Part shown: piece by piece, positions 15,951-22,991 of the stretch
How positions within the stretch are numbered: the first letter of the stretch is position 1
Layout: the number at the start of each line of letters is the position of its first letter
Origin: Deltaproteobacteria bacterium
Lineage (GTDB): Bacteria > Desulfobacterota > Binatia > UBA9968
DNA: 37,894 nt
Assembly (NCBI GenBank): GCA_009379725.1
Contig: WHTF01000016.1
Coordinates: forward strand, 12,539 to 50,432
Direction: 5' to 3'
Position numbers and translations under genes: made by a program
Notes under the pieces: model-generated
Database searches by the model: none
Told to the model about the DNA's origin: nothing
Seen by the model: the letters and a program-made list of their open reading frames with translations, nothing else

Positions 15951-16493
15951 TTATTTTAGAATCTTAATTTGTAGGGGACTTTCCAAAATTACTTCCAATC
16001 CATATTGCGGATGATCCTTAACCTGGCCGTGTAGCTCGACCTCCCTGCCATCGAAGCCTCTCGGCGGTTGGTTATTCTTTTCGAAAAGATCCACGGCAGA
16101 CGCAAATATGACCGCCGTGAGCGCTGCGCGGGAAGGGCCGAAATTGAGAAAGTAAGTGTTGCTCTTGGCGGAATGGCTAACACGAAAAATCCTACCGCGA
16201 ATCCGCGCTTGTTTACCTGCTAAGCCTCGGATCTTTTCCACATCGATTGCTTGTAAGACCGGCAGCTCGCCGGGCTCTTCGGTAGAGATTGTCAACGGCG
16301 CAAAGCCGACCCGAAAGCTTTGGAGTTCACCGCTGGCGATTTGAACCTGCGAAGTTTGGTTAACTTCTTGAAATTGCGGAACCGAGGAATTCCATTGTTG
16401 ATAGAGAAAATGCGCAAAGATCCCGGCCGAGAAGGCGGTGAGGACAAGGATCGCGTTGTGCGCTGAGAAGCCTTTCAAAAATTCCTCTCCCAT
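15951..16493 (-). CDS. Membrane-anchored OB-fold protein
   Basis: The 180-residue protein has one N-terminal transmembrane helix (about residues 12-32, AILVLTAFSAGIFAHFLY), then a soluble part. Residues 85-178 look like an OB-fold: KIRGLAGKQARIRGRIFRV, YFLNFGPSRAALTAVIF, and GREVELHGQVKDHPQYGLEVIL, with the strand pattern of nucleic-acid-binding OB domains. The gene overlaps the PLD nuclease gene by 19 bases. The two products may therefore act together at the cell surface, for instance on DNA, but that is inference. The protein would face the periplasm. I do not recognise a named family. Confidence 0.65.
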   Translation of the reverse strand: MGEEFLKGFSAHNAILVLTAFSAGIFAHFLYQQWNSSVPQFQEVNQTSQVQIASGELQSFRVGFAPLTISTEEPGELPVLQAIDVEKIRGLAGKQARIRGRIFRVSHSAKSNTYFLNFGPSRAALTAVIFASAVDLFEKNNQPPRGFDGREVELHGQVKDHPQYGLEVILESPLQIKILK

Positions 16494-17017
16494 AGACGGA
16501 CAAAGGTTTTTCGATACTCCTCTGCCAGAGGGGCAGCATCGTGAAAAAGCAGGAGATTTTCATCATTGAGACTATCTGCGGATTGAGTCCAATTGTAAGA
16601 ACCAGTGACAACGATTCGACGGTCCACTATGGCAAATTTCTGGTGCATCAGCCCCGTATCTCTGTTCGAATTAGCGGGTTTGCTTCCGGAAATACGGCGA
16701 ACCGAAATTTTCTGAGCCTCTAAAAACTTTCCCTTGGAACTTACATTGCGCGATTCGAATTCTCGGTCGATTATGACTTGGACGATGACACCCCGCTTCT
16801 TCGCCTGCACTAACGCTCTGGCTAAATCATCGCTGGTAAAAGCGTAAACCGCGACCAGAAGCTCCTTTTTAGCCTTATCAATTTCTCGCAAAATATGGGT
16901 GGAGCACTTTACTTGAGGGCTGAAACAAACCTGAACAGCCATATCCGCATCGACCGGGGCAACAAATCGTGCGCAGATCAACAACGAGAGCACGGTATAA
17001 GTTGGCAAATATCTCAT
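16475..17017 (-). CDS. Secreted phospholipase D-family nuclease (Nuc-like)
   Basis: This 180-residue protein has a signal peptide (residues 1 to about 25, with SLLICARFVAP) and a single HKD motif: His125, Lys127, Asp132, then GSYN (139-142) and Glu153. One HKD per chain is typical of the Nuc endonuclease group, which works as a dimer and needs no metal. The region LVAVYAFTSDDLARALVQAK is also typical. I chose the ATG at 17017 because it starts the signal peptide and forms an ATGA overlap with the holA stop. It is likely a periplasmic or exported DNase or phosphodiesterase. Translational coupling to holA on one side and the OB-fold gene on the other is clear. Confidence 0.82.
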   Translation of the reverse strand: MRYLPTYTVLSLLICARFVAPVDADMAVQVCFSPQVKCSTHILREIDKAKKELLVAVYAFTSDDLARALVQAKKRGVIVQVIIDREFESRNVSSKGKFLEAQKISVRRISGSKPANSNRDTGLMHQKFAIVDRRIVVTGSYNWTQSADSLNDENLLLFHDAAPLAEEYRKTFVRLWERNF

Positions 17018-18390
17018 CTTCTGGTCGTGCGCGCGGCCGCTTCCTTGCCTCGACGAGCTCCCATACACATGTGCAAAATCAGCCTTTCCATGACCAACCG
17101 CGGGTTAGTCCCATTCGATTTTAAACACAGATCCGCATCATGAATACCGCGCAAATAGGACAGCAGTTCTCTCAGCGAAAAACTTTCAGCTCTTTGAAAA
17201 CACATGTAATCCGCGTACGGATTGCGTGTCAGTAATGTCGTTTCTTCACTCAGCACCGCCTGCTGAAATTGGTTATAGGTCATGCCGCGTTTCCAACGCC
17301 CGCGCAGCTCACCCTCTATCAACTGGCGCGCTGATAAAAGCTTGCGAACTTCAGCGGCGATTGTGCCGAGTAACTTGAGGGGGTGATCGCCTTGGGCCAC
17401 CAGACGGTGCAGTTGGTGAAGGGCCGCGGTGACTTCGCGCGCAGCAAGCAAACGCGTGAGGTCGAAGATCCAACCTTCCCCGTGATCACCAAAGATCGCT
17501 TCAACGTCCCGGGCACGTACCGTGGGCTGATCGCCGACGTAAAGCAGCAGCTTTTCCAACTCTTGCTCAAGCGTCCGCAGCTCATCGCCGGCACGAAACA
17601 AGATGAGTTCGCGCGCTTTTGGCTCAACGCTCTTACCCGATCGCGTCAATCGCTGGTCAACAAATTGCCGCAGACTATCGCGGCTGACTTTGCCACTGCG
17701 ATCGCGCTCCAGTCCGAGGTGAAAAACCGAGCCGGTTTCTTCGAATCGCTTGTAAATCCGTGTCCGCCGGTCAACCTGCGGCGGAGTAAGGAGAAGAAAA
17801 TCCCAGGGTGGCAAACCCTGATCGAGCAGCTCAAGGAGTCCGTGTTCCTCAGCTTCGTGGCGCTGTTTGAGCTCGACTCTTTTGCTCTTGCAGTATGAAA
17901 CCAGCGCGCCTGCTGCTTCACGAGTGTCCTGATCTTCTAGGTTCAAAAGATCGATCAATGGCTCCATCGAAGACCGTGGCTCAAGCTGCTCCCATTGTTC
18001 AGGGGTCCAACCCTCCAGCGCCAACAAATCGAGTAAAAGTTTGCCTGCTTCGTCCCTTTTCCCTTCGCTCCATAGTTGCAAAACTTTCTCACCGGCTTCG
18101 CCTTTGTGTTCACGCGAAACGAGGTAGGGCGCGTTTTCCACCCAGACCAATTTCTTTCCAGGAAAAAGCGGCGGCGTCATCAGCGATGATTCGATTTGCT
18201 CCCATGCTGCGGAACGCCCGTCGAACCGCTCAAGATTGAATCCGCGCTGCTCTTGAGGAACCAGAAGATCGATAATCGACTTGCAAGCTGACTGTACTTG
18301 CAGATCGTCGCCCAAGATAGCGGCAAAGGCGGGGCCTTCGCCGTTTCGAAGATGAGTCAGGAAAGTGGCAAAATTGCGTTTCATGGTCAT
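17014..18390 (-). CDS. holA: DNA polymerase III delta subunit with long insertion
   Basis: The delta subunit opens the beta sliding clamp as part of the clamp loader. Family features are AFAAILGDDLQVQSACKSI near the N-terminus, PPLFPGKKLVWVENA (about residues 73-87), LLLTPPQVDRRTRIYKRFEETG (about 199-220), ELRTLEQELEKLLLY, HPLKLLGTIAAEVRKLLSARQL and a final ...FSLRELLSYLRGIHDADLCLKSNG. The protein is 458 residues; E. coli HolA is about 340. Most of the extra length is a charged, helical insertion at about residues 92-180 between the P-loop-like domain I and the DKR-type segment. Two ATGs, at 18390 and two codons downstream, are possible. The gene ends in an ATGA overlap with the nuclease gene. 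Confidence 0.85.
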   Translation of the reverse strand: MTMKRNFATFLTHLRNGEGPAFAAILGDDLQVQSACKSIIDLLVPQEQRGFNLERFDGRSAAWEQIESSLMTPPLFPGKKLVWVENAPYLVSREHKGEAGEKVLQLWSEGKRDEAGKLLLDLLALEGWTPEQWEQLEPRSSMEPLIDLLNLEDQDTREAAGALVSYCKSKRVELKQRHEAEEHGLLELLDQGLPPWDFLLLTPPQVDRRTRIYKRFEETGSVFHLGLERDRSGKVSRDSLRQFVDQRLTRSGKSVEPKARELILFRAGDELRTLEQELEKLLLYVGDQPTVRARDVEAIFGDHGEGWIFDLTRLLAAREVTAALHQLHRLVAQGDHPLKLLGTIAAEVRKLLSARQLIEGELRGRWKRGMTYNQFQQAVLSEETTLLTRNPYADYMCFQRAESFSLRELLSYLRGIHDADLCLKSNGTNPRLVMERLILHMCMGARRGKEAAARTTRR

Positions 18391-18522
18391 CGAGGATCGC
18401 TTACCGAGGATGTTCGCCGCTAGCTTGCATCCTGAGCGTGTGCAGCTGCTTAACTGGGATCCGGTGAAGATGACTTAGCGACAGAATGAGCACAAACCAA
18501 CCCCCCAAAGCCGGCGGTTCAA

Positions 18523-18750
18523 TTATTGTTTGGGAACCCACATCTGATTTTTCTCGCTCCAGGCATAGTCCGATTTCCAGACTTTGAGTCCCATCGTGTA
18601 TTTTCCACCCGATTTTGATACAAAAATCCGTTCGCTGGAATGAGGAATTTCGACCCGCGCAATAATGAAAACTTTTTTGGAGATCCCCTTGTTGATCAGA
18701 ATGCGATCTCCCTCACGCATTGTGGCCCGATTGTCTTTCCGCGATTTCAT
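18523..18750 (-). CDS. Small basic protein of unknown function
   Basis: This 75-residue protein has a basic N-terminus (MKSRKDNRATMREGDRILINKG) and a tail rich in Trp (GLKVWKSDYAWSEKNQMWVPKQ). The pattern GDRILINKGI...IIARVEIP suggests a small beta-barrel such as an SH3-like fold, but I do not recognise a family. An alternative start is Met11. No strong ribosome binding site is seen. It stands alone upstream of holA on the same strand, about 130 bases away. Confidence 0.5.
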   Translation of the reverse strand: MKSRKDNRATMREGDRILINKGISKKVFIIARVEIPHSSERIFVSKSGGKYTMGLKVWKSDYAWSEKNQMWVPKQ

Positions 18751-18958
18751 GGATAGAAGCTACCACCGCTGGATTCTTCAGGCAATTTGTTTCCGATCAG
18801 AGGCGCGGTTTCTGATCTCATTCGTTGAGCACGGAACCATTAAATGGCCCCTCGCTTGATTCTTTCCAACAGCTTCGCCTTTGCTCATACCGGAGCTTCT
18901 GTTAAAAGCGCTCGCTTTATCTCATGCCGATGTCGATTGTCTATCATGTCTAGTAAAC

Positions 18959-18987
18959 TTGACAATCTCCTGCCCCTCTCCTATAGC
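18959..18987 (+). promoter_or_regulatory. Sigma70-type promoter
   Basis: TTGACA (18959-18964) is a perfect -35 box and is followed after exactly 17 bases by TATAGC (18982-18987), which matches four of six -10 bases. It would begin a transcript near 18994 that covers the amidohydrolase fragment and the FAH-family gene at 19272. Confidence 0.6.
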
Positions 18988-19020
18988 TGATTCCGTTTAT
19001 ATGCATGCGTTACGATTACT

Positions 19021-19233
19021 ATGATTATCGATACCCTCACGGGCAGCGAAATGACGCTAGAGGACCTGGTCGTAAGTTTTCATGCCGACCGCGTCCTACT
19101 TGGGAGCGATTATCCATACGATATGGGTGATCCCGAACCAGTGGAGTCCCTGAGAAAAACAAACATTTCCACAAAAGACAAGGAGAGAATCTGCAGCGAA
19201 AACGCCGGCAGAGTTCTCGGCACCACCACTTAA
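19021..19233 (+). pseudogene. C-terminal fragment of an amidohydrolase (ACMSD-like, amidohydrolase 2 family)
   Basis: Only about 70 codons remain. The end is typical of the family: ADRVLLGSDYPYDMGDPEPVESL, where the Asp of GSDYP is the last metal/catalytic residue, then ENAGRVLG. The preceding DTLTGSEMTLEDLV matches the usual segment just before it. A complete protein needs about 250 more residues with the HxH and other metal ligands, and none of the three frames upstream carries them. The frame starts without a ribosome binding site. I infer a deletion that joined this tail to the promoter at 18959. It lies 38 bases before the FAH-family gene, so the two probably once formed one pathway. Confidence 0.7.
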
Positions 19234-19271
19234 TACTTCTAATAGTTCAATTTTCCCAACTGGAGGATACC

Positions 19272-20219
19272 ATGCGTTTGGTGACTTTTACTCGGAAAAA
19301 CCAGCAACGGATCGGCGTCATGGGGGCACAAGATGAAATCATCGATTTGGCGGAAATTAATCGCCGCTATTTAAAAGGCGGCAATGCGCCGTTTTTGAAC
19401 AGCATGCAAGCGTTCATTGAGGCCGGCTCCAAGGCGCTTCAGGTCGCCCGTAAGGCTGAAAAATACGTCGGCGCTAAGAATTTGACGGACCGAAAAAAAC
19501 TGTCTGGCGCGGGTGCCTTGTTAAAACTCAATCAGGCCAAACTTATGGCGCCCATTCCGTTGCCGAAGAAAAACGTCGTCATGCTCGGCATCAATTACAG
19601 GGAACATGTGGAAGAAGGCGCCAAAGCACGGTCGCTGGAGATCAAGTATCCTGATTACCCGGTCTTCTTTAGTAAACCTGCCACCAGCGTCATTGGCCAT
19701 CTGGGTAAAGTGATTAACCATAAAATTACGGATAAGCTCGATTGGGAAGTCGAACTCGCCGTCGTGATCGGAAAACGCGGCCGCGATATTCCCAAAGAAA
19801 AAGCTTACGACTACGTTTTCGGCTATACCGTCTGTCTCGATATGACGGCACGCGAACTACAACGGCGGCATGGCCAATGGTTCAAAGGGAAATCGTTGGA
19901 TACCTTTTGCCCGATGGGACCATGGATTGTCCACAAGAGCGCTCTTAAAGACCCGCAACAAGTGCGACTCATCTGTCGGGTCAATGGTGAAGTCATGCAA
20001 GACGGCAACACCCGCGACATGATTTTCGACATCCCCACCACCATCGAGTCGCTGTCGCAAGGTCTGACACTTGAACCCGGAGATATGATTAGCACTGGAA
20101 CGCCGTCGGGTGTCGGATTTGCCCGCGTGCCGCCAGTGTTCTTGAAGCCGGGCGATAAAGTCGAAGGAGAAGTGGAAGGCATCGGAGTAATCGAGGTAGA
20201 CATCACCGGGCACGAATAA
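19272..20219 (+). CDS. Fumarylacetoacetate hydrolase-family protein
   Basis: The 315-residue protein has the FAH fold, used for C-C bond hydrolysis, decarboxylation or hydration of beta-dicarbonyl and 2-oxo acids in aromatic compound breakdown. Metal ligands are visible as the Glu-x-Glu of LDWEVELAVVIG and the Asp of VCLDMTARELQ. Other family marks are MLGINYREHVEE, PVFFSKPATSVIG, GKSLDTFCPMGPWIV, TRDMIFDIPTTIESLSQG and GDMISTGTPSGVGF. ATG at 19272 has GGAGG at ideal distance. The substrate is open: acylpyruvase, 2-hydroxyhepta-2,4-diene-dioate isomerase and ureidoglycolate-type members share these motifs. The broken amidohydrolase just upstream suggests a partly lost catabolic operon. Confidence 0.88.
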   Translation: MRLVTFTRKNQQRIGVMGAQDEIIDLAEINRRYLKGGNAPFLNSMQAFIEAGSKALQVARKAEKYVGAKNLTDRKKLSGAGALLKLNQAKLMAPIPLPKKNVVMLGINYREHVEEGAKARSLEIKYPDYPVFFSKPATSVIGHLGKVINHKITDKLDWEVELAVVIGKRGRDIPKEKAYDYVFGYTVCLDMTARELQRRHGQWFKGKSLDTFCPMGPWIVHKSALKDPQQVRLICRVNGEVMQDGNTRDMIFDIPTTIESLSQGLTLEPGDMISTGTPSGVGFARVPPVFLKPGDKVEGEVEGIGVIEVDITGHE

Positions 20220-20227
20220 GGGGCGCG

Positions 20228-20288
20228 AAAAAGCAACGGCTCAATCGTCGAGGTTATCGCAAGCTCCCTTTTGTCTGATTGCTTTTTT
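20228..20288 (+). terminator. Possible terminator after the FAH-family gene
   Basis: AAAAAGCAA (20228-20236) and TTGCTTTTTT (20279-20288) form an inverted repeat ending in a T-run, about ten bases after the stop codon. The loop of about 42 bases is long, so function is uncertain. Confidence 0.3.
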
Positions 20289-20396
20289 GATCGAAAACAA
20301 CTCGGCTTTTTTGGGCAAATGATTTGCCAGGGGAGAAGTTGCGGGTATCCAAAGCGAATTCCCGATTAAGAGCCGCTTTGTTTCGGTCAAGCTAAT

Positions 20397-20425
20397 TTGA
20401 CTTGGCCCAATCGCTCTGTTAAGGG
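20397..20425 (+). promoter_or_regulatory. Possible promoter of the thi operon
   Basis: TTGACT (20397-20402) fits a -35 box just upstream of the TPP riboswitch. The -10 position, 17 bases on, reads TAAGGG and is a poor match. The place is right; the -10 is doubtful. Confidence 0.35.
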
Positions 20426-20433
20426 TGCAATCA

Positions 20434-20530
20434 AAGCTAGGGGTGTCTGCCCAAGGCAGACTGAGAGCCTGCGCGATTGGCAGGTAACCCTTCGAACCTG
20501 ATCCGGTTCGCGCCGGCGTAGGGAAGCGTG
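20434..20530 (+). promoter_or_regulatory. TPP riboswitch (thi-box)
   Basis: The conserved thi-box elements appear in order: GGGGTG at 20440-20445, CTGAGA at 20461-20466, ACCCTTCGAACCTGATC at about 20487-20503 and GCGTAGGGAAGC at about 20516-20527. This RNA binds thiamine pyrophosphate. It lies about 100 bases upstream of thiS, and a hairpin with a T-run stands between them, so high TPP is expected to cause early termination of the thiamine genes. Confidence 0.93.
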
Positions 20531-20581
20531 AGAGTCACAGTCCCTTCTTCTGTTTATCTATAAGGGCGGGACGAACTTGAG

Positions 20582-20630
20582 ACCGTATTCCCTGGCCACC
20601 TTGTGGTGGTGAAGTGAATACGGTTTTTTT
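20582..20630 (+). terminator. Riboswitch-controlled terminator abutting the thiS start
   Basis: ACCGTATTC (20582-20590) pairs perfectly with GAATACGGT (20616-20624), with an inner CCACC/GGTGG stem (20596-20600 with 20605-20609). A run of seven T follows (20624-20630) and the thiS ATG starts at the next base. It is the likely expression platform of the TPP riboswitch. The 3' arm covers the region where a ribosome must bind, so the hairpin may also block translation. Confidence 0.85.
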
Positions 20631-20831
20631 ATGAAAGTACTAGTAAACGGAGAAGAAAAGGAAGTTCCAGAAGGACTTAACATTGCCGGGCTCCTGGAGG
20701 AACTACAAATCCGCGCCGGCCGCGTTGTTGTAGAACTGAACCGCGATATCGTATCGCGTGAAGCACATGACTCGACGTCTCTGCAAGAGGGAGACAGGCT
20801 CGAAATTGTCCACTTTGTCGGTGGAGGATAA
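20631..20831 (+). CDS. thiS: Sulfur carrier protein ThiS
   Basis: The 66-residue beta-grasp protein carries sulfur as a C-terminal thiocarboxylate to make the thiazole ring of thiamine. It ends in VHFVGGG; the final Gly-Gly is the site of adenylation and thiocarboxylation. [25 protein letters not shown] is the typical start. The ATG comes directly after the T-run of the terminator with no separate Shine-Dalgarno sequence. The adenylyltransferase ThiF and the ThiH/ThiO partner are not encoded in this window. Confidence 0.93.
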   Translation: MKVLVNGEEKEVPEGLNIAGLLEELQIRAGRVVVELNRDIVSREAHDSTSLQEGDRLEIVHFVGGG

Positions 20832-20835
20832 ATAT

Positions 20836-21609
20836 ATGCAGGATGTTTTCAAATTGGCTGACAAGAACTATCGCTCACGGCTTATCGTGGGAACTGGAAA
20901 ATACCGGGATTTTGAGCAAACCAGGAGAGCTATTGAGGCCTCCGGCGCTGAAATCGTCACTGTCGCCGTCAGACGCGTGAATATTACAGACCCTAATAAA
21001 GAAAACTTGCTCGATTACTTGGATCCGGAGAAATATACCATCTTACCGAATACCGCCGGCTGTTACACCGCTGACGATGCGGTTCGGACCTGCCGGCTGG
21101 CCCGCGAGGCCGGCGTTGGCAAATTGGTCAAATTGGAAGTGATCGGTGACGATAAGACGCTGTTTCCGGACGTTCCCGCCACTCTAGAGGCGGCGGCGAT
21201 TTTAGTGAAGGAAGGATTTATCGTGCTTCCTTACATCACCGATGACCCCATCACAGCCAAAAAACTCGAAGATATCGGCTGCGCTGCTGTCATGCCCCTG
21301 GCGGCACCCATTGGATCAGGTCTAGGGATCCGCAATCCTTACAATATTTGCATCATTCTTGAGCAAGCCACGGTTCCCGTCATTGTTGATGCGGGTGTGG
21401 GAACCGCATCGGATGCCGCCATTGCTATGGAAATGGGCTGTCAGGGCGTTTTGATGAACACCGCAATTGCCGGTGCTAGAGATCCGATACTCATGGCAGA
21501 AGCGATGCGGCTCGGGGTGGAAGCCGGACGCAAAGCATTCCTCGCCGGCCGTATCGGCAAGAAGCTTTACGCCACAGCTTCCAGTCCCATCGAAGGCATT
21601 TTGGCTTGA
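20836..21609 (+). CDS. thiG: Thiazole synthase ThiG
   Basis: ThiG joins 1-deoxyxylulose 5-phosphate, dehydroglycine and the ThiS thiocarboxylate into the thiazole phosphate. The 257-residue TIM barrel shows [54 protein letters not shown] (with the Schiff-base Lys), [16 protein letters not shown] and [19 protein letters not shown], and ends SSPIEGIL. I chose the ATG at 20836 because GGAGG overlaps the end of thiS at suitable spacing. An earlier in-frame ATG at 20758 lies inside thiS and is unlikely. Confidence 0.95.
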   Translation: MQDVFKLADKNYRSRLIVGTGKYRDFEQTRRAIEASGAEIVTVAVRRVNITDPNKENLLDYLDPEKYTILPNTAGCYTADDAVRTCRLAREAGVGKLVKLEVIGDDKTLFPDVPATLEAAAILVKEGFIVLPYITDDPITAKKLEDIGCAAVMPLAAPIGSGLGIRNPYNICIILEQATVPVIVDAGVGTASDAAIAMEMGCQGVLMNTAIAGARDPILMAEAMRLGVEAGRKAFLAGRIGKKLYATASSPIEGILA

Positions 21610-21619
21610 GACATTCCAC

Positions 21620-22249
21620 GTGCCCAAGCCCGACTTCAATCTTTTAGTGGTTACCGACCGAACGCAGACAAGAGGGCGCAGTTTACTCTGGATCGTAGAA
21701 CAAGCTCTCGACGGTGGCGTCAGAGCTATCCAGCTAAGAGAGAAAGATCTCGGCGGCAGGAATTTATTTTTGCTGGCCGAAAAAGTGAGCAAGCTATGCC
21801 AAACTTATCAAGCGGCATTGTTTATCAATGAACGGATCGATATCGCTCTAGCCGTTGACGCCGCCGGAGTACAGTTGGGCAACGCATCGGTGCATGCCGA
21901 AATAGCTCGACAGCTGCTGGGCGCGGACAAGATGATCGGTTTGTCGACTCATTCGCTCGGCGAAGCGTTGGAAGCACAAGGGTGTGGCGCTGACTTCGTC
22001 TTGTTTGGCCCCGTTTACTTCACGCCGTCTAAAGCCGTTTATGGAGCGCCTCAAGGATTGAACACGTTAAAAGAAATAGTAGAAAAAATTGAACTACCCG
22101 TTTATGCTATAGGCGGAATTAAGGCGGAAAATATTCTGGACGCGAAGCACGCCGGCGTTTTTGGCGTCGCCCTGATTTCGGCGATAGTCAATGCCGATGA
22201 CCCTAAAGCTGCAACGAAAGACCTGTTGAAATCGATGGTGAACGGGTGA
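21620..22249 (+). CDS. thiE: Thiamine-phosphate synthase ThiE
   Basis: ThiE joins hydroxymethylpyrimidine diphosphate and thiazole phosphate to thiamine phosphate. The 209-residue TIM barrel has NLLVVTDR, GVRAIQLREKDL, LFINERIDIALAVDAAGVQLG, LLGADKMIGLSTHSL, DFVLFGPVYFTPSK and PVYAIGGI, all diagnostic phosphate and substrate segments. The start is GTG at 21620, ten bases after the thiG stop; the open frame runs further upstream inside thiG, but the homologous region begins here. The gene ends in a GTGA overlap with the next one. Confidence 0.9.
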   Translation: MPKPDFNLLVVTDRTQTRGRSLLWIVEQALDGGVRAIQLREKDLGGRNLFLLAEKVSKLCQTYQAALFINERIDIALAVDAAGVQLGNASVHAEIARQLLGADKMIGLSTHSLGEALEAQGCGADFVLFGPVYFTPSKAVYGAPQGLNTLKEIVEKIELPVYAIGGIKAENILDAKHAGVFGVALISAIVNADDPKAATKDLLKSMVNG

Positions 22250-22551
22250 AAGAGTTAGCGCAACATGTTTTTGATTATCTGCTAGAAAGTCCTCTGATCA
22301 CTCTAGGCGTGGCGTTGATAGCCGGTTTCGCCGCCAGTAAAACCGCCGCCGCCGAAAGGCGATCGGGCGTTATCTCATGGCTGCTTGTGGGTATGACCGG
22401 TTTGTTCTTGAGCCAATTCGTGATACTTGTTTCTGGTCTGCAGGAATACTTCGATAGTTTGCCTCAATTCCGAATCCTGTTCGATGTCATCGCCGCTTAC
22501 GTTGGTGCCTTTTTCGTGGCGGCTCTGATCCATTTTATAAGGCCGCTGTGA
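22246..22551 (+). CDS. Small integral membrane protein
   Basis: This 101-residue protein has about three hydrophobic helices: LITLGVALIAGFAAS, ISWLLVGMTGLFLSQFVILVSG and LFDVIAAYVGAFFVAALIHF. I recognise no catalytic motif; it looks somewhat like small GlsB/YeaQ-type or uncharacterised membrane proteins. The GTG start overlaps the thiE stop (GTGA), so it is translated with thiE. A thiamine transport or export role would be guesswork. Its TGA stop is directly followed by the first base of tRNA-Thr. Confidence 0.65.
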   Translation: MKELAQHVFDYLLESPLITLGVALIAGFAASKTAAAERRSGVISWLLVGMTGLFLSQFVILVSGLQEYFDSLPQFRILFDVIAAYVGAFFVAALIHFIRPL

Positions 22552-22627
22552 GCCACCCTAGCTCAGTCGGCAGAGCAACTGATTCGTAATCAGTAGGTCG
22601 CCGGTTCGACTCCGGCGGGTGGCTCCA
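22552..22627 (+). tRNA. tRNA-Thr (anticodon CGU)
   Basis: The 76-base cloverleaf is complete. Acceptor GCCACCC pairs with GGGTGGC, the D-arm is GCTC/GAGC, and the anticodon stem ACTGA/TCAGT holds the loop TTCGTAA with anticodon CGT. The T-arm is GCCGG TTCGACT CCGGC, and CCA is encoded at 22625-22627. It decodes ACG. Its first base follows the stop codon of the membrane protein gene with no gap, so it is probably cut out of the thi transcript or has a promoter inside that gene. Confidence 0.96.
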
Positions 22628-22927
22628 ATATTCAACAGCTAGAAACACCGGCAGTTCGCCGTGCACAGATCATCCGAAATCGTGGCAAGCACCTAAGGGT
22701 TGGCCTTTTGCGCTCCCCGCTTGGCCAAATTCTTCAGAAGATTTTCCCGATCCTCTCCCGCAGTATCCGGTCGCGTCTGGCGTTGGAGAGGCGCTCAATT
22801 TTGGCTCGCAACGGCGGCAAATAGTAGGCTACTCGCCCCCCCCTGAAGCGATGCAAAGGCTTGCGCGCTCACCGAATCACGGGAAGGGCACATCTAAGCC
22901 TTTGCGCGGACCGGGATGAAATGTCTA
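22628..22927. other. Non-coding stretch between tRNA-Thr and the Phc-like operon
   Basis: I see no gene, no clear terminator after the tRNA and no repeat or attachment site here. Short frames are closed by stops and lack ribosome binding sites. The only likely signal is the promoter listed at 22928. Confidence 0.5.
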
Positions 22928-22956
22928 TTGACGAACAACCGAGGGAGAAATAAAAC
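22928..22956 (+). promoter_or_regulatory. Candidate promoter of the Phc-like operon
   Basis: TTGACG (22928-22933) matches five of six -35 bases. TAAAAC (22951-22956), after a 17-base spacer, matches four of six -10 bases. The start codon at 22992 would lie about 30 bases after the transcription start. Confidence 0.45.
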
Positions 22957-22991
22957 AAATCAGCTCTCTGAAGCGACTGCCGATTGTTCTA

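Noticed and set aside
22552-22991. Integration site or mobile element next to tRNA-Thr
   Set aside because: No integrase gene, no repeat of the tRNA 3' end and no phage-like gene was seen downstream.
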